Origin: Pelagerythrobacter rhizovicinus
GTDB lineage: Bacteria > Pseudomonadota > Alphaproteobacteria > Sphingomonadales > Sphingomonadaceae
NCBI RefSeq assembly: GCF_004135625.1
Contig: NZ_SDPV01000002.1
Location: 868,001 to 932,000 of the forward strand
Direction of reading: 5' to 3'
Length of the DNA stretch: 64,000 nt
A model generated the notes under the pieces. The model searched no databases and was not told the origin of the DNA. It saw nothing but the letters and a program-made list of their open reading frames with translations. Numbering within the stretch: position 1 is the first letter of the stretch; each line of letters opens with the position of its first letter. Below, one piece after another: positions 45,441-53,810 of the stretch. Both the position numbers and the translations under genes were made by a program.

Positions 45441-46934
45441 ATGGGGGGGAGGGGGGCGAAGCTGGCCCTGCTGGCCGGGGCGACGCTCGTCGCTGCGCCA
45501 GCCAGCGCCGACACGCTGCGCGAGGCGCTGGTCGAGGCCTATCGCGGCAATCCGACCTTGCAGGCGGCGCGCGCGCAGCAGCGCGCGACCGACGAGAACG
45601 TCCCGATCGAAAAGTCCGCCGGACGCCCCGACATCGGCGCGACCGGACGGTACACCGAATTCCTCAAGCAGAGTTCGGCCGACTTCACCGCGCCCGAGCG
45701 TGCGGTGAATCTCGGCGTCGAACTCGGCGTACCGATCTATTCGGGCGGCGCCGTAAAGAACGCGGTGCGCGCGGCCGAGGAGCGGGTTCAGGCCGGCCAG
45801 GCCGAGCTGCGCGGCACCGAATCGGCCGTGTTCAGCCAGGTCGTCGCCGCTTACATGGACGTGATCCGCAACGAGGCGATCGTCGGGCTGGCGGCCAATC
45901 AGGTCGACGTGCTGTCGACCAACCTGCAGGCGACCAGCGACCGGTTCGAGATCGGCGATCTGACGCGCACCGACGTGGCGCAATCCGAAGCGCGTCTTGC
46001 GGTTGCGCAAAGCGACCTGCGGGCGGCACAGGCGAACCTGATCGCCGCACGTGAGGATTATATCGCGCTCGTCGGTCAGGCGCCAACCGATCTGCAGCCG
46101 CCCCCGCCGTTACCGGGGCTCCCGAGCACCGCCGACGAAGCCGTGGCGGTGGCGCTGGAGAACAATCCCGACCTCATCGCGGCGCGGGAGCGTGCCGAAG
46201 CTGCCGGGTACGATATCGAAGTCGCCGGGGCGGGCCGTCTGCCGCGCGTTTCGCTGTTTACCGGCTACACTTACGACAACTATCTCGGCACGGTGGGCGG
46301 TGCGGTCGTGGACGATCCGACGCTTCCGAGCGAGGACGTGTCGCAGTCGTCCTCGGGCGCGCAGGCGGGGGTCTCGATCTCGATCCCGATCTTTCAGGGC
46401 GGGCGCCCCGCGGCGCTGCAGCGGCAGGCGCAGGCACGCGCCTCGGCCGCGCTGGAGGACATCATCGCCGCCGAGCGCGACGTAATCGCGCAAGTCCGCG
46501 CCGCCTACTCGAGCTGGCAGGCCTCGCTGGCGATCATCGAGAGCTCGCAGGCCGCCGTCTCGGCCGCCGAACTGAGCCTCGAAGGCGTGCGGGCGGAAAA
46601 TTCGATCGGCAATCGCACCATCCTCGACGTGCTCAATGCCGAGCAGGAACTGTTGAACGCCCAGGTTGACCTCGTGACCGCGCGGCGCAACGCCTATGTC
46701 GCAGGGTTCAGCCTGCTCGCCGCCATGGGTCGCGCCGAAGCGCGCGATCTCGGGCTCGACGGCGACGGCCTGCTCTACGACCCGCAGCTCAATTACGAGC
46801 GCGTCGAAGGCAAGTGGTTCGACTGGGATCGCGATCCCGATCCGGTGCCGCAATCGACGAGGACCGTTGACATCCCCGCACAGGATGCGGAGATTCCCGG
46901 CAGTGAATCGCAATCTGGCTCGGTAACCGACTGA
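45441..46934 (+). CDS. tolC: TolC-family outer-membrane channel protein
   Basis: The 497-residue protein has a signal peptide (cleavage after ASA, about residue 28) and two copies of the outer-membrane efflux domain (LREALVEAYRGNPTLQAARAQ and VAVALENNPDLIAARERAE), with long coiled-coil regions such as AISAAELSLEGVRAE-like VSAAELSLEGVRAENSIG and TILDVLNAEQELLNAQVDL. It forms a trimeric tunnel for type I secretion or RND efflux. The ATG at 45441 follows GGAG 11 bases upstream; a GTG at 45426 inside the previous gene is less likely. The region past residue 440 is extra and hydrophilic. Confidence 0.92.
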   Translation: MGGRGAKLALLAGATLVAAPASADTLREALVEAYRGNPTLQAARAQQRATDENVPIEKSAGRPDIGATGRYTEFLKQSSADFTAPERAVNLGVELGVPIYSGGAVKNAVRAAEERVQAGQAELRGTESAVFSQVVAAYMDVIRNEAIVGLAANQVDVLSTNLQATSDRFEIGDLTRTDVAQSEARLAVAQSDLRAAQANLIAAREDYIALVGQAPTDLQPPPPLPGLPSTADEAVAVALENNPDLIAARERAEAAGYDIEVAGAGRLPRVSLFTGYTYDNYLGTVGGAVVDDPTLPSEDVSQSSSGAQAGVSISIPIFQGGRPAALQRQAQARASAALEDIIAAERDVIAQVRAAYSSWQASLAIIESSQAAVSAAELSLEGVRAENSIGNRTILDVLNAEQELLNAQVDLVTARRNAYVAGFSLLAAMGRAEARDLGLDGDGLLYDPQLNYERVEGKWFDWDRDPDPVPQSTRTVDIPAQDAEIPGSESQSGSVTD

Positions 46935-46963
46935 GCCGGCGGAGCCGCGGGGGACCCGACATC

Positions 46964-47431
46964 ATGCGCCAACAGGGCGAAGCGTCCGTCGAGGAGATCC
47001 TCGAATCGATCAAGAAGGTGATCGCGCGCGACAATCGCGCGATCGCGACCGAGACGCGCTGTCGGCGCGAGGAAGAGGGCGTCGCGGACTGGACGCCCGC
47101 GGCCGACCGGGAGACAGACGAGGTCCTGGACCTCGGCACGGCCGATTTCGTCGAGCAGGCGCAAGGCGAGGAGGGCGACGATAGCGAGGATACGCCGCTG
47201 ACGACCGACGCGGTGCGCGATTCGCTGCGCGAGAATCTCGCCGCACTCGCCATGCTGGCCGAACCCGGCGCCCCGCCGCAGATCGTTCGTTCGGGTGAGA
47301 CCTCGCTCGAAGGGCTGGCGCGCGACATGCTGCGCCCGATGCTGGCCGAATGGCTCGACCGGAACCTGCCCGGAATGGTCGAAAGGCTGGTGAAGGCGGA
47401 AATCGCCCGGATTGCCGGTAAGCGCGGTTGA
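46964..47431 (+). CDS. DUF2497 / PopZ-like polar organizing protein
   Basis: The 155-residue protein has the two conserved ends of the PopZ family: an N-terminal helix SVEEILESIKKVIARDN and a C-terminal helical part LEGLARDMLRPMLAEWLDRN then LPGMVERLVKAEIARIA. The middle is acidic and disordered (about residues 45-85). In Caulobacter, PopZ forms a polar matrix that holds the chromosome origin and cell-cycle factors. It follows tolC by 29 bases, the order seen in many alphaproteobacteria, where valS often comes next; here an S9 peptidase follows instead. Confidence 0.82.
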   Translation: MRQQGEASVEEILESIKKVIARDNRAIATETRCRREEEGVADWTPAADRETDEVLDLGTADFVEQAQGEEGDDSEDTPLTTDAVRDSLRENLAALAMLAEPGAPPQIVRSGETSLEGLARDMLRPMLAEWLDRNLPGMVERLVKAEIARIAGKRG

Positions 47432-47498
47432 CGCGCGGCCAGCCGCCAGTCGGCCAAACCGCTTTCCCCTCGTCGCGCGAGCCGCTAGTCCGTGGCGC

Positions 47499-49601
47499 AT
47501 GATCAGAACAACGGGTTTCGCAGCCTCGCTCGCCGCGCTGGCCTTTGCCGCGCCTTCCATTGCCCAGGACGTCGCCCCGATGACGGCGCAGGACCTCGTG
47601 ACCATGCCGCGCCTCGGCGCGCCGGTCGCATCGTTGGACGGACGCCTGGCCGTCTATACGGTCACGAAGACCGACCCGAAGAACTACGCCCGCACTTCGG
47701 TGCTCTACCTGCGGGATCTCGCAGATCGGGAAGCCGGTGCGGTGGAACTCGATCTCGGAGGCAGCGCAAGCAGTCCTGCGTTCGGCGCTGACGATTGGCT
47801 CTATTTCCTGTCCGATCGCGGGGCCGACGGCACCGATCAGGTCTGGCGCATTGCCGTCGGCCCCGGCGGAGCGAGCGGCGATCCGATGCAGGTGACCAGC
47901 GTCGTTGCCGACGTCGCGGGATTCGAACTCTCGCCCGACGGCCGCAAGATCGCGCTGTTCGGCGACATCGCGCGCGATTGCCCGACCTTCGGCTGCGAAC
48001 GCGATGGGATGGCGCACCGGCCCGGTCCGGGTGACGGCCTTCTCTACAGTTCGGAAGACGGCTTCGTCCGCCACTGGGACACCTGGGAAACGCCGGGCAC
48101 GTTCGGCCGCGTGTTCGCCTTCGACCTCGTAGGTGGGAAGGCATCCGGCATGGGGATTCCGCTCGACGGCCCGGTTGGAGAGGGCACACTGGTGGGCGAT
48201 ACCCCGACCAAACCGTTCGGCGGCGGGGAGGAGATCGCCTGGGCGCCCGACGGCTCGGGCTTGTTCTTCGCCGCGCGGCGATCGGATGCGGACGAACCGA
48301 CATCGACCAACGTCGACATCTGGTGGAACGACCTGACGGGCGGTACGCCGGTAAACCTCACCGATGCCAACGAGGCGACCGACACGCTGCCGGCGCCTTC
48401 GCCCGACGGCAAGTGGCTCGCCTATGCCGCGATGGCGCGACCGGGCTACGAAGCCGACCGGCTGGTGATCCACTTGCGCGATCTTGCGACCGGGGAAACC
48501 CGTGCGCTGACCGAAAGCTTCGACCGCTCGTTCGGCTCACTCGCCTGGACGCCCGACTCGCGCTGGATCGTCGCCACCGCACAGGACGTGCTCGATACGC
48601 CCGCCTTCCGCATCGATCCGGCGACCGGCGAGGTCCAGGAACTCGATCTCATGGCCGGCAACGAGGCGCATATCGGCAATGTCGTGCCGCTCGCCGGAGA
48701 GCGGTTGCTGTTCACCCGCGATTCGATCGGGGCGCCGCCTGAGCTGTTCGTATCGCACGACTGGCAGCAGGCGATGCCGCTGACGGAGGTCGCCGGTCGC
48801 CATCTCGGCCGGCTGGCCCCGATCGTCACTCGCCGCTTCAGCTTCGAAGGCGCAGGCGGGGATACGGTGTGGGGCCAGATCACCAAGCTCGACGGACACG
48901 ACGGCCCCATGCCCGCGATCCTCTACGTTCATGGCGGGCCGCAGGGCTCGTTCAACGACGCGTGGTCCACGCGCTGGAACCCGCGCGTGGTCGCCAGTCA
49001 GGGCTATGCCGTGATCTCGGTCGACTTCCACGGGTCGACGGGGTACGGTCAGGCCTTCACCGACAGCATCAACAGGGACTGGGGCGGCAAGCCGCTCGAG
49101 GACCTGCAGAAGGGCTTCGCCGCTGCGCTCGCACTCGATTCGCAGATCGACGGCACGCGTGCCTGCGCAATGGGCGCCAGCTACGGCGGCTACATGATGA
49201 ACTGGATCGCGGGGCGCTGGCCCGATCGGTTCGACTGCCTCGTGCAGCACGACGGCCTGTTCGACATGCGCAGTTTCTACTACGCGACCGAGGAACTGTG
49301 GTTTCCGCGCTGGGACTTCGGCGGCTCCTACGCCGAGAACCCCGAGCTCTACGAGAAGTGGAACCCGGTCCACCACGTCGGCAACTGGAAGACGCCGATG
49401 CTGGTGGTGACCGGGCAGAAGGACTTCCGCGTCCCCTATACCCAGGCGCTGGGCGCCTTCACCGCCTTGCAGGAGCAGGACGTGCCGGCGCAGCTGCTCG
49501 TCTTCCCGGAGGAGAATCACTGGGTGCTGGGCGCGAAGAATTCGCTGCAGTGGCACGAGACGGTCTTCGCCTGGCTCGACCGCTGGCTCGGGAAGGAATG
49601 A
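47499..49601 (+). CDS. S9-family prolyl oligopeptidase-like serine peptidase
   Basis: The 700-residue protein has a signal peptide (cleavage after IAQ, about residue 24), a seven-bladed propeller (about 30-430) and an alpha/beta hydrolase domain. The triad is Ser561 in MGASYGGYMM, Asp642 in GQKDFRVPY and His674 in EENHWV. This is the dipeptidyl peptidase/acylaminoacyl-peptidase type acting on peptides in the periplasm. The substrate preference is unknown. The start at 47499 gives the signal peptide. It overlaps the ferredoxin-like gene by 4 bases (ATGA). Confidence 0.92.
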   Translation: MIRTTGFAASLAALAFAAPSIAQDVAPMTAQDLVTMPRLGAPVASLDGRLAVYTVTKTDPKNYARTSVLYLRDLADREAGAVELDLGGSASSPAFGADDWLYFLSDRGADGTDQVWRIAVGPGGASGDPMQVTSVVADVAGFELSPDGRKIALFGDIARDCPTFGCERDGMAHRPGPGDGLLYSSEDGFVRHWDTWETPGTFGRVFAFDLVGGKASGMGIPLDGPVGEGTLVGDTPTKPFGGGEEIAWAPDGSGLFFAARRSDADEPTSTNVDIWWNDLTGGTPVNLTDANEATDTLPAPSPDGKWLAYAAMARPGYEADRLVIHLRDLATGETRALTESFDRSFGSLAWTPDSRWIVATAQDVLDTPAFRIDPATGEVQELDLMAGNEAHIGNVVPLAGERLLFTRDSIGAPPELFVSHDWQQAMPLTEVAGRHLGRLAPIVTRRFSFEGAGGDTVWGQITKLDGHDGPMPAILYVHGGPQGSFNDAWSTRWNPRVVASQGYAVISVDFHGSTGYGQAFTDSINRDWGGKPLEDLQKGFAAALALDSQIDGTRACAMGASYGGYMMNWIAGRWPDRFDCLVQHDGLFDMRSFYYATEELWFPRWDFGGSYAENPELYEKWNPVHHVGNWKTPMLVVTGQKDFRVPYTQALGAFTALQEQDVPAQLLVFPEENHWVLGAKNSLQWHETVFAWLDRWLGKE

Positions 49602-49990
49602 GCGGGGCGAAGGATCTCGCCAAGGCGCGGGCGGCGCTGGCCACAATCGGCGGCGAGACGATCGAGCGCCACATTTTCCTCTGCGCACTGTCGGAAAAGC
49701 AGAAATGCTGCCGGCGCGAAGAGGGCGAGCGGGCCTGGAAGTATCTCAAGAAGCGGCTGAAGGAGCTCGGCCTCGCCGGGCCGAAGCGCGCCGACGGCTC
49801 GGGCGGCGTGCAGCGCACCAAGGCCGACTGCCTGCAGATCTGCGAAGCGGGGCCCATCGCGCTCGTCTGGCCCGACCGGGTCTGGTATCACTCGTGCAGC
49901 GAGCCGGTGCTCGAGCGGATCATCCAGCAGCACCTGATCGGCGGCGAGCCGGTCGAGGAGTTCCGTCTCCACGCCGCTCGGGATTCCTGA
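49598..49990 (+). CDS. Thioredoxin-like [2Fe-2S] ferredoxin
   Basis: The 130-residue protein has the cysteine pattern of thioredoxin-like ferredoxins: Cys29 in FLCALSEKQKCC (with Cys37/38) and Cys78 and Cys82 in DCLQICEAGPI, which hold a 2Fe-2S cluster; Cys100 is extra. VWPDRVWY and the end LIGGEPVEEF are also typical. It is a small cytosolic electron carrier. It overlaps the stop of the secreted S9 peptidase gene, which does not by itself imply a shared function. Confidence 0.88.
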   Translation: MSGAKDLAKARAALATIGGETIERHIFLCALSEKQKCCRREEGERAWKYLKKRLKELGLAGPKRADGSGGVQRTKADCLQICEAGPIALVWPDRVWYHSCSEPVLERIIQQHLIGGEPVEEFRLHAARDS

Positions 49991-49997
49991 CGCGGTT

Positions 49998-50501
49998 CTA
50001 TCCAGGCATGCCCCAGGGCGCGCAATCCGGATCGAGACCGACGAGATGGCGCCTGAGCGCAGCGCGGGCAAGGCGTTCCACTTCGACCTTGCGCCGGGCG
50101 GCGGCGAGCGGCTGCGAAGGCGCCGGGCGCACAATCTCCGCGTCGTAGCCGTCAGCCACGATCACGCCGCAGCAGTCGGGCCGGTAGTCGGCCCCGTCGA
50201 GCGGTGCGCGGTCGAGTCCCACAGGCAGGCCCCAGTAGAAGCGGTCGCAGAAATCGAGATAGTCGGGCCATTTGCCGTCGCCGAGCAGATCGGCCCGGCT
50301 GATCTTGATCTCGACGATCACCACCCGCCCTTTCGCATCGATACCCATCAGGTCCGCCCTGCGGCTGTTGCGCAAAGGCACTTCGGGCAAGCACCAGATA
50401 TCGTTGCGCGCAAAAAGGCGGCAGATTCCGCGCGCCACGTCGGCGGCGGTTGCGCCCGGGAGCGTAGATGTGGGTGCCAGAGAGCCTTCCATTCGAGTCA
50501 T
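49998..50501 (-). CDS. mmcB: MmcB-family DNA repair protein
   Basis: The product (167 residues from ATG 50501, or 164 from ATG 50492) matches MmcB, a restriction-nuclease-like protein (formerly DUF) needed for mitomycin resistance in Caulobacter. Motifs are RNDIWCLPEVPLRNSRRADLMGID and VVIVEIKISRADLLGDGKWPDYLDFCDRF, where the Asp and E-x-K residues resemble a PD-(D/E)xK nuclease core. A perfect LexA box lies 13 bases upstream, in keeping with SOS control. There is no clear ribosome-binding site before either start, so the transcript may be nearly leaderless. Confidence 0.88.
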   Translation of the reverse strand: MTRMEGSLAPTSTLPGATAADVARGICRLFARNDIWCLPEVPLRNSRRADLMGIDAKGRVVIVEIKISRADLLGDGKWPDYLDFCDRFYWGLPVGLDRAPLDGADYRPDCCGVIVADGYDAEIVRPAPSQPLAAARRKVEVERLARAALRRHLVGLDPDCAPWGMPG

Positions 50502-50513
50502 TTCAATGGTCTG

Positions 50514-50528
50514 GAACAAACAGCGAAC
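50514..50528 (-). promoter_or_regulatory. LexA (SOS) box of mmcB
   Basis: On the minus strand GTTC-N7-GTTC (GTTCGCTGTTTGTTC) matches the alphaproteobacterial LexA consensus exactly. It lies 13 bases before the mmcB start and would repress the gene until DNA damage. Confidence 0.8.
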
Positions 50529-50661
50529 CTGGTCAACCCGTTTGCGGCGAAAGCGGTGGAGCTCCCACAGCATCGTCGCCGGTGCCATGCCGGGTGTTCA
50601 CATGCCGGCAAATTCGTCTGGCAAGCCGTCCCGCGCTTTGCTAAGCGCGACGCTCGTTTCG

Positions 50662-50738
50662 GCACCCATAGCTCAGCTGGATAGAGCGCTGCCCTCCGAA
50701 GGCAGAGGTCAGAGGTTCGAATCCTCTTGGGTGCGCCA
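50662..50738 (+). tRNA. tRNA-Arg (anticodon CCG)
   Basis: The 77-base gene folds into a full cloverleaf: acceptor GCACCCA with TGGGTGC, D arm AGCTCAGCTGGATAGAGC, anticodon stem around loop CTCCGAA (anticodon CCG, reading CGG Arg codons), T arm with GGTTCGAATCC and an encoded 3' GCCA. CGG is a frequent codon in this high-GC DNA. No integrase or repeated 3' end is seen nearby. Confidence 0.95.
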
Positions 50739-50773
50739 AAATTCCGGCAGACCGAGGGCAAGAAGATCGCCGC

Positions 50774-51256
50774 TTACGGCGCGTCCCGCGTTTCGCCGGG
50801 CCCGAAGATGGATCCGCGGGCGGCGAGCAGCTCCTTCGCGGTGCCAGCAGTCACCAGCCCCCAGACCACGTGCACCCCGAGCATCAGAGCATTTCGCCGC
50901 CAGGGATGCGAAGTGGCGGGACGCAGGATCCCGGCGGCCGGGATCCATCCGAGATAGCTGGCCGCCCATACGGCCGGCCCGAGAACGCTTGCGCGCGTGC
51001 GGCTGACGCCACTCGTGCCGGCGAGCAGCGCACCCGCGACCGCGCCGAACCCGAAATGAGCGGCGATCGTACGGTCCGCGGTCGACTTCGACGACGGGCC
51101 AGGAAGGACTTGTTCGGTTATCTCCCGCGGAGGCAGCGGATATCGCTCGCCGGCAGGCAGCAGGCGGTCGAGCCGGCGCATGGCTGCCGTCATCGCCGCC
51201 GTTCCGACGATGCCGCCGATGGCCCCCACGAGCAGCAGGCTCCGCAGCGATGCCAT
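50774..51256 (-). CDS. Hypothetical membrane protein (DUF1440-like layout)
   Basis: The 160-residue protein has about four hydrophobic segments and small-residue-rich helices ([63 protein letters not shown]). The layout is reminiscent of DUF1440/YagU-type proteins, but I do not assign it firmly. Its ATG overlaps the stop of the DUF2269 gene by one base (TGATG), so it is the third gene of a coupled membrane-protein operon. Confidence 0.65.
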   Translation of the reverse strand: MASLRSLLLVGAIGGIVGTAAMTAAMRRLDRLLPAGERYPLPPREITEQVLPGPSSKSTADRTIAAHFGFGAVAGALLAGTSGVSRTRASVLGPAVWAASYLGWIPAAGILRPATSHPWRRNALMLGVHVVWGLVTAGTAKELLAARGSIFGPGETRDAP

Positions 51257-51732
51257 CACCACACCTGCGGACGCGCGATCATCAGCCAGAAGATGGCGAG
51301 CACCGCGGCAAACGCCGGAAAGCCGAATGCGAACCAGGTGCGAAACAGCTTGTGGTAGGCCGGCGGCAGAGGCTCGTCCCGCGCCGCAGCGGCCTGCGCC
51401 AGATCACGCATCCGCATCTGCATCCACACGACCGGCAGCCAGAAGAGCCCGGTGACCACGTAGAGGATCAGCGAGAGCACGATCCAGCTTTCGGTAAGAG
51501 GATAGCCGACTTCGCGCGCCAGCAGCCAGCCCGTCACCGGCTGTGCCACGACGGCGGTTGCCGTGAACAGGAAGTCGGCGATCACCACGATGCGCGCGAC
51601 GCCGGCGATCGTCCGGACATCGCCGGTGCGGTGCGCCAGCAGCATGAAGAAGGCGATGCCGGCACCGGTGCCGAGCAGGACGGTGGCGCCGATCACATGA
51701 ACGAACTTGAGCGCGAAATAGGCGGTTATCAT
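51256..51732 (-). CDS. DUF2269-family integral membrane protein
   Basis: The 158-residue protein has four helices and the DUF2269 pattern: YFALKFVHVIGATVLLGTGAGIAFFML, then VVIADFLFTATAVVAQPVTGWLL and ESWIVLSLILYVVTGLFWLPVVWMQ. Function is unknown. It overlaps the SDR-DoxX gene by 4 bases at its 5' end and the following small membrane gene by one base at its 3' end, suggesting the three act together in the membrane. Confidence 0.8.
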   Translation of the reverse strand: MITAYFALKFVHVIGATVLLGTGAGIAFFMLLAHRTGDVRTIAGVARIVVIADFLFTATAVVAQPVTGWLLAREVGYPLTESWIVLSLILYVVTGLFWLPVVWMQMRMRDLAQAAAARDEPLPPAYHKLFRTWFAFGFPAFAAVLAIFWLMIARPQVW

Positions 51733-53042
51733 CGTTCATCCAGTATCGCGAAGAGGATCAGGTTAAGCGCAAGGATCGGCCAGACCTTCATCATCGGGCC
51801 CAGCGGCTCCTCCCACAGACGCGGCAGTATCGCGGTGCCGGCGAGGACGTAGAAGATCGTGATGGCGAGGGCGGCAAACAGCGCGAGGCGTGCCGTGCGG
51901 CGCCAGAGAAGCGCCAGACCGATCGCTATATCGGCCAGTCCGCCCGCGATCACGCTGGGGCCGCTCAGCGCGCCCGCTCCGCCTTCCCGCATCAGCGCTA
52001 GGCCGATGTCGTAGCCGGGGCCGAGCGAGACCACGCCGGTCAAAATCCAGAAGAACGCGAAGACAGCGATCGCCAGCGGCTTCAGGAAGTAGAGCCGGGA
52101 GAACCATCTTTCCTGCACCGACGCCGGCTCACGAGCGAGCGCATCTTCCAGCCTCGCCGGCTCGACACCGGTCAGGGCAGTCCATTCCTGGGAGCTGGCT
52201 GCCGCACCGCGCCGAATCTCCACTTCCGCCGTGGTCCGTACGGGAGGGCGCCACCCGAAAGCACCCGCCATGTCGCCAAGGCGATATGCCGCCGCCATGA
52301 GCAGCGGCATCGGTCGGATCACCCGCGCCGGAGGCCAGCCGAGCCATCGGCGATAATGCGCCACGACCTGCTCGAACTCGAGCGCCTCCGGCCCGGCGAG
52401 ATCGATCGTCACGCGCGAAGGCGTATCGGCGCGCACCAGCCGGCGGACCGTCTCTGCGACGTCCTCGAGCTGGACGATCGAAATTCGCCCCGCACCTTGC
52501 ACGCGCGGCAGGACGGGCAAGCTCGCCAGGCCGCGAAAGAGCGCGCTCCCTCCGTACGCTGCACGCCCGACGACTACGGAAGGGCGAAGGATCACCCAAT
52601 CCACTTCGGTCGACTCGAGATGGTGCTCGAGCGCCTCCTTGCTCCGCGAGAAAGGGGTCACGCCGCCTTCCCCTACACCCAAGGCGGAGAAATGGATCAC
52701 GCGCCCAGTGCCCGCTTGGGCGCAGGCGTCGAACAAGGCGGCGGGACCGCGGAAGTTCGCGGCCGATGTCGAATCGCGCGGGCTGTCCTGGAGTACGCCG
52801 GCGCAGTTGACCACCGCCGTCACGCCGGCAAGGTGCGGGAGCCAGTCGGCCGGCTGAAGAGCGTCCCGCAGATCGACCATGATATGTTCGTCGGCGGGCA
52901 CGCGCCGCCGCCCTTCTTCCGACCGGACAACGGCGCGCACGCGGTGCCCGTCGGCGCGCAACCGTGCGGCAACGGCCGACCCGATCAGCCCCGAGGCACC
53001 GACGATGAGGATACAGCCCGGCTGAGAATCGCTCGACTCCAT
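51729..53042 (-). CDS. NAD(P)-binding SDR fused to a DoxX-like membrane domain
   Basis: The 437-residue protein has an N-terminal atypical SDR domain (Rossmann motif GASGLIG at 15-21, NCAGVLQDS, then HFSALGVG and VDWVILRPSVVVGR) of the complex I NDUFA9-like type, and a C-terminal DoxX-like part from about residue 305 with four helices (LKPLAIAVFAFFWILTG, IAGGLADIAIGLALLW, RLALFAALAITIFYVLAG). The two-domain fusion suggests a membrane-linked redox or quinone-related enzyme, but no activity is assigned. ATG 53042 is chosen; a start at 53093 would add 17 residues. Confidence 0.82.
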   Translation of the reverse strand: MESSDSQPGCILIVGASGLIGSAVAARLRADGHRVRAVVRSEEGRRRVPADEHIMVDLRDALQPADWLPHLAGVTAVVNCAGVLQDSPRDSTSAANFRGPAALFDACAQAGTGRVIHFSALGVGEGGVTPFSRSKEALEHHLESTEVDWVILRPSVVVGRAAYGGSALFRGLASLPVLPRVQGAGRISIVQLEDVAETVRRLVRADTPSRVTIDLAGPEALEFEQVVAHYRRWLGWPPARVIRPMPLLMAAAYRLGDMAGAFGWRPPVRTTAEVEIRRGAAASSQEWTALTGVEPARLEDALAREPASVQERWFSRLYFLKPLAIAVFAFFWILTGVVSLGPGYDIGLALMREGGAGALSGPSVIAGGLADIAIGLALLWRRTARLALFAALAITIFYVLAGTAILPRLWEEPLGPMMKVWPILALNLILFAILDER

Positions 53043-53119
53043 CCCGCTAGCAACGCACGTTTTCCCGAATGGTTCAAACGCGCCTCGTGTCATCGAAGCA
53101 CCGCGTCATCGTGCTCGCG

Positions 53120-53144
53120 GGAACCGGCACACGAGGCTTCGGTT
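53120..53144 (+). promoter_or_regulatory. Possible EcfG-type general stress promoter
   Basis: GGAAC at 53120-53124 is followed after 16 bases by GGTT (consensus GGAAC-N16/17-CGTT), with TTCGTT just behind. It precedes a DUF892 gene, a kind of gene often under EcfG control in alphaproteobacteria. One mismatch in the -10 keeps this tentative. Confidence 0.35.
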
Positions 53145-53174
53145 CGTTTTGCAAGGACAACGCGAAGAGGACCG

Positions 53175-53687
53175 ATGCACATGGCGACGACCGAAGAACG
53201 ACTGACCGAATGGCTCCGCGACGCCCATGCCACCGAGGAGCAGGCGAAAACCATGCTGGAGGGAACTTCCGGCAGAATCGAAAACTACCCGGCGTTCAGC
53301 GAACGTCTGACGCAACAGGCGGGGATTGCAGCGCGTCATGCTGATGTACTGCAGGAATGCCTCGAGAAGCGCGGCGAGAGTCCGTCGGCGATCAAGGAGA
53401 TGACCGGCAAGATCTCCGCCATCGGGCAGACCTTGAGCGGGTACGTCGTCGGCGATGAAGTGATTAAGGCAGCGCTCGCCACGATCACATTCGCGCAGAT
53501 GCAGGCAGCATCCTACCGTATCCTGGTCGCCACCGCCCAGGCCGCTGGCGATCCGGAGACCGCCTCGCTTTGCGAAGGCCTTCTGCAGGACGAAACATCC
53601 TTCGCAAACTGGCTGGACGAGCATCTGCCGCATCTCACCAGCGAGTACCTCTCGAGAGAAGAGGCGGGACAGACGGCCAAGCACTAA
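53175..53687 (+). CDS. DUF892 (YciF/ferritin-like) stress protein
   Basis: The 170-residue protein (or 168 from the second ATG at 53181) is a four-helix-bundle, ferritin-like DUF892 protein: ERLTEWLRDAHATEEQAKTML, QQAGIAARHADVLQECLEKRG, and EVIKAALATITFAQMQAASY with LQDETSFANWLDEHL. E-x-x-x and H residues at metal-binding positions are kept in part. Members are induced by salt, heat or starvation. It is alone in its transcription unit, with a possible EcfG promoter upstream and a hairpin after the stop. Confidence 0.86.
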   Translation: MHMATTEERLTEWLRDAHATEEQAKTMLEGTSGRIENYPAFSERLTQQAGIAARHADVLQECLEKRGESPSAIKEMTGKISAIGQTLSGYVVGDEVIKAALATITFAQMQAASYRILVATAQAAGDPETASLCEGLLQDETSFANWLDEHLPHLTSEYLSREEAGQTAKH

Positions 53688-53695
53688 GACGCAGG

Positions 53696-53726
53696 GGCTC
53701 CCAGCCGGATGATCCGGCGCGGAGCC
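53696..53726. terminator. Hairpin between DUF892 and CNNM genes
   Basis: GGCTCC and GCCGGAT pair with ATCCGGC and GGAGCC in a nested 13-bp stem with a small internal loop. There is no T tract, but the position between two convergent genes fits a terminator or 3'-end stabiliser. Confidence 0.4.
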
Positions 53727-53810
53727 TCCGCGGGGCTGAGGGCACTCAGCAGGCGGGCAACTTCATCCGTCTGGCAGCGGATACTGATCCGAGCGAGCGG
53801 CTGCCGGCCG

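Noticed and set aside
50662-50738. tRNA-Arg as an integration site for a mobile element
   Set aside because: No integrase, no repeated tRNA 3' end and no change in composition were found on either side.
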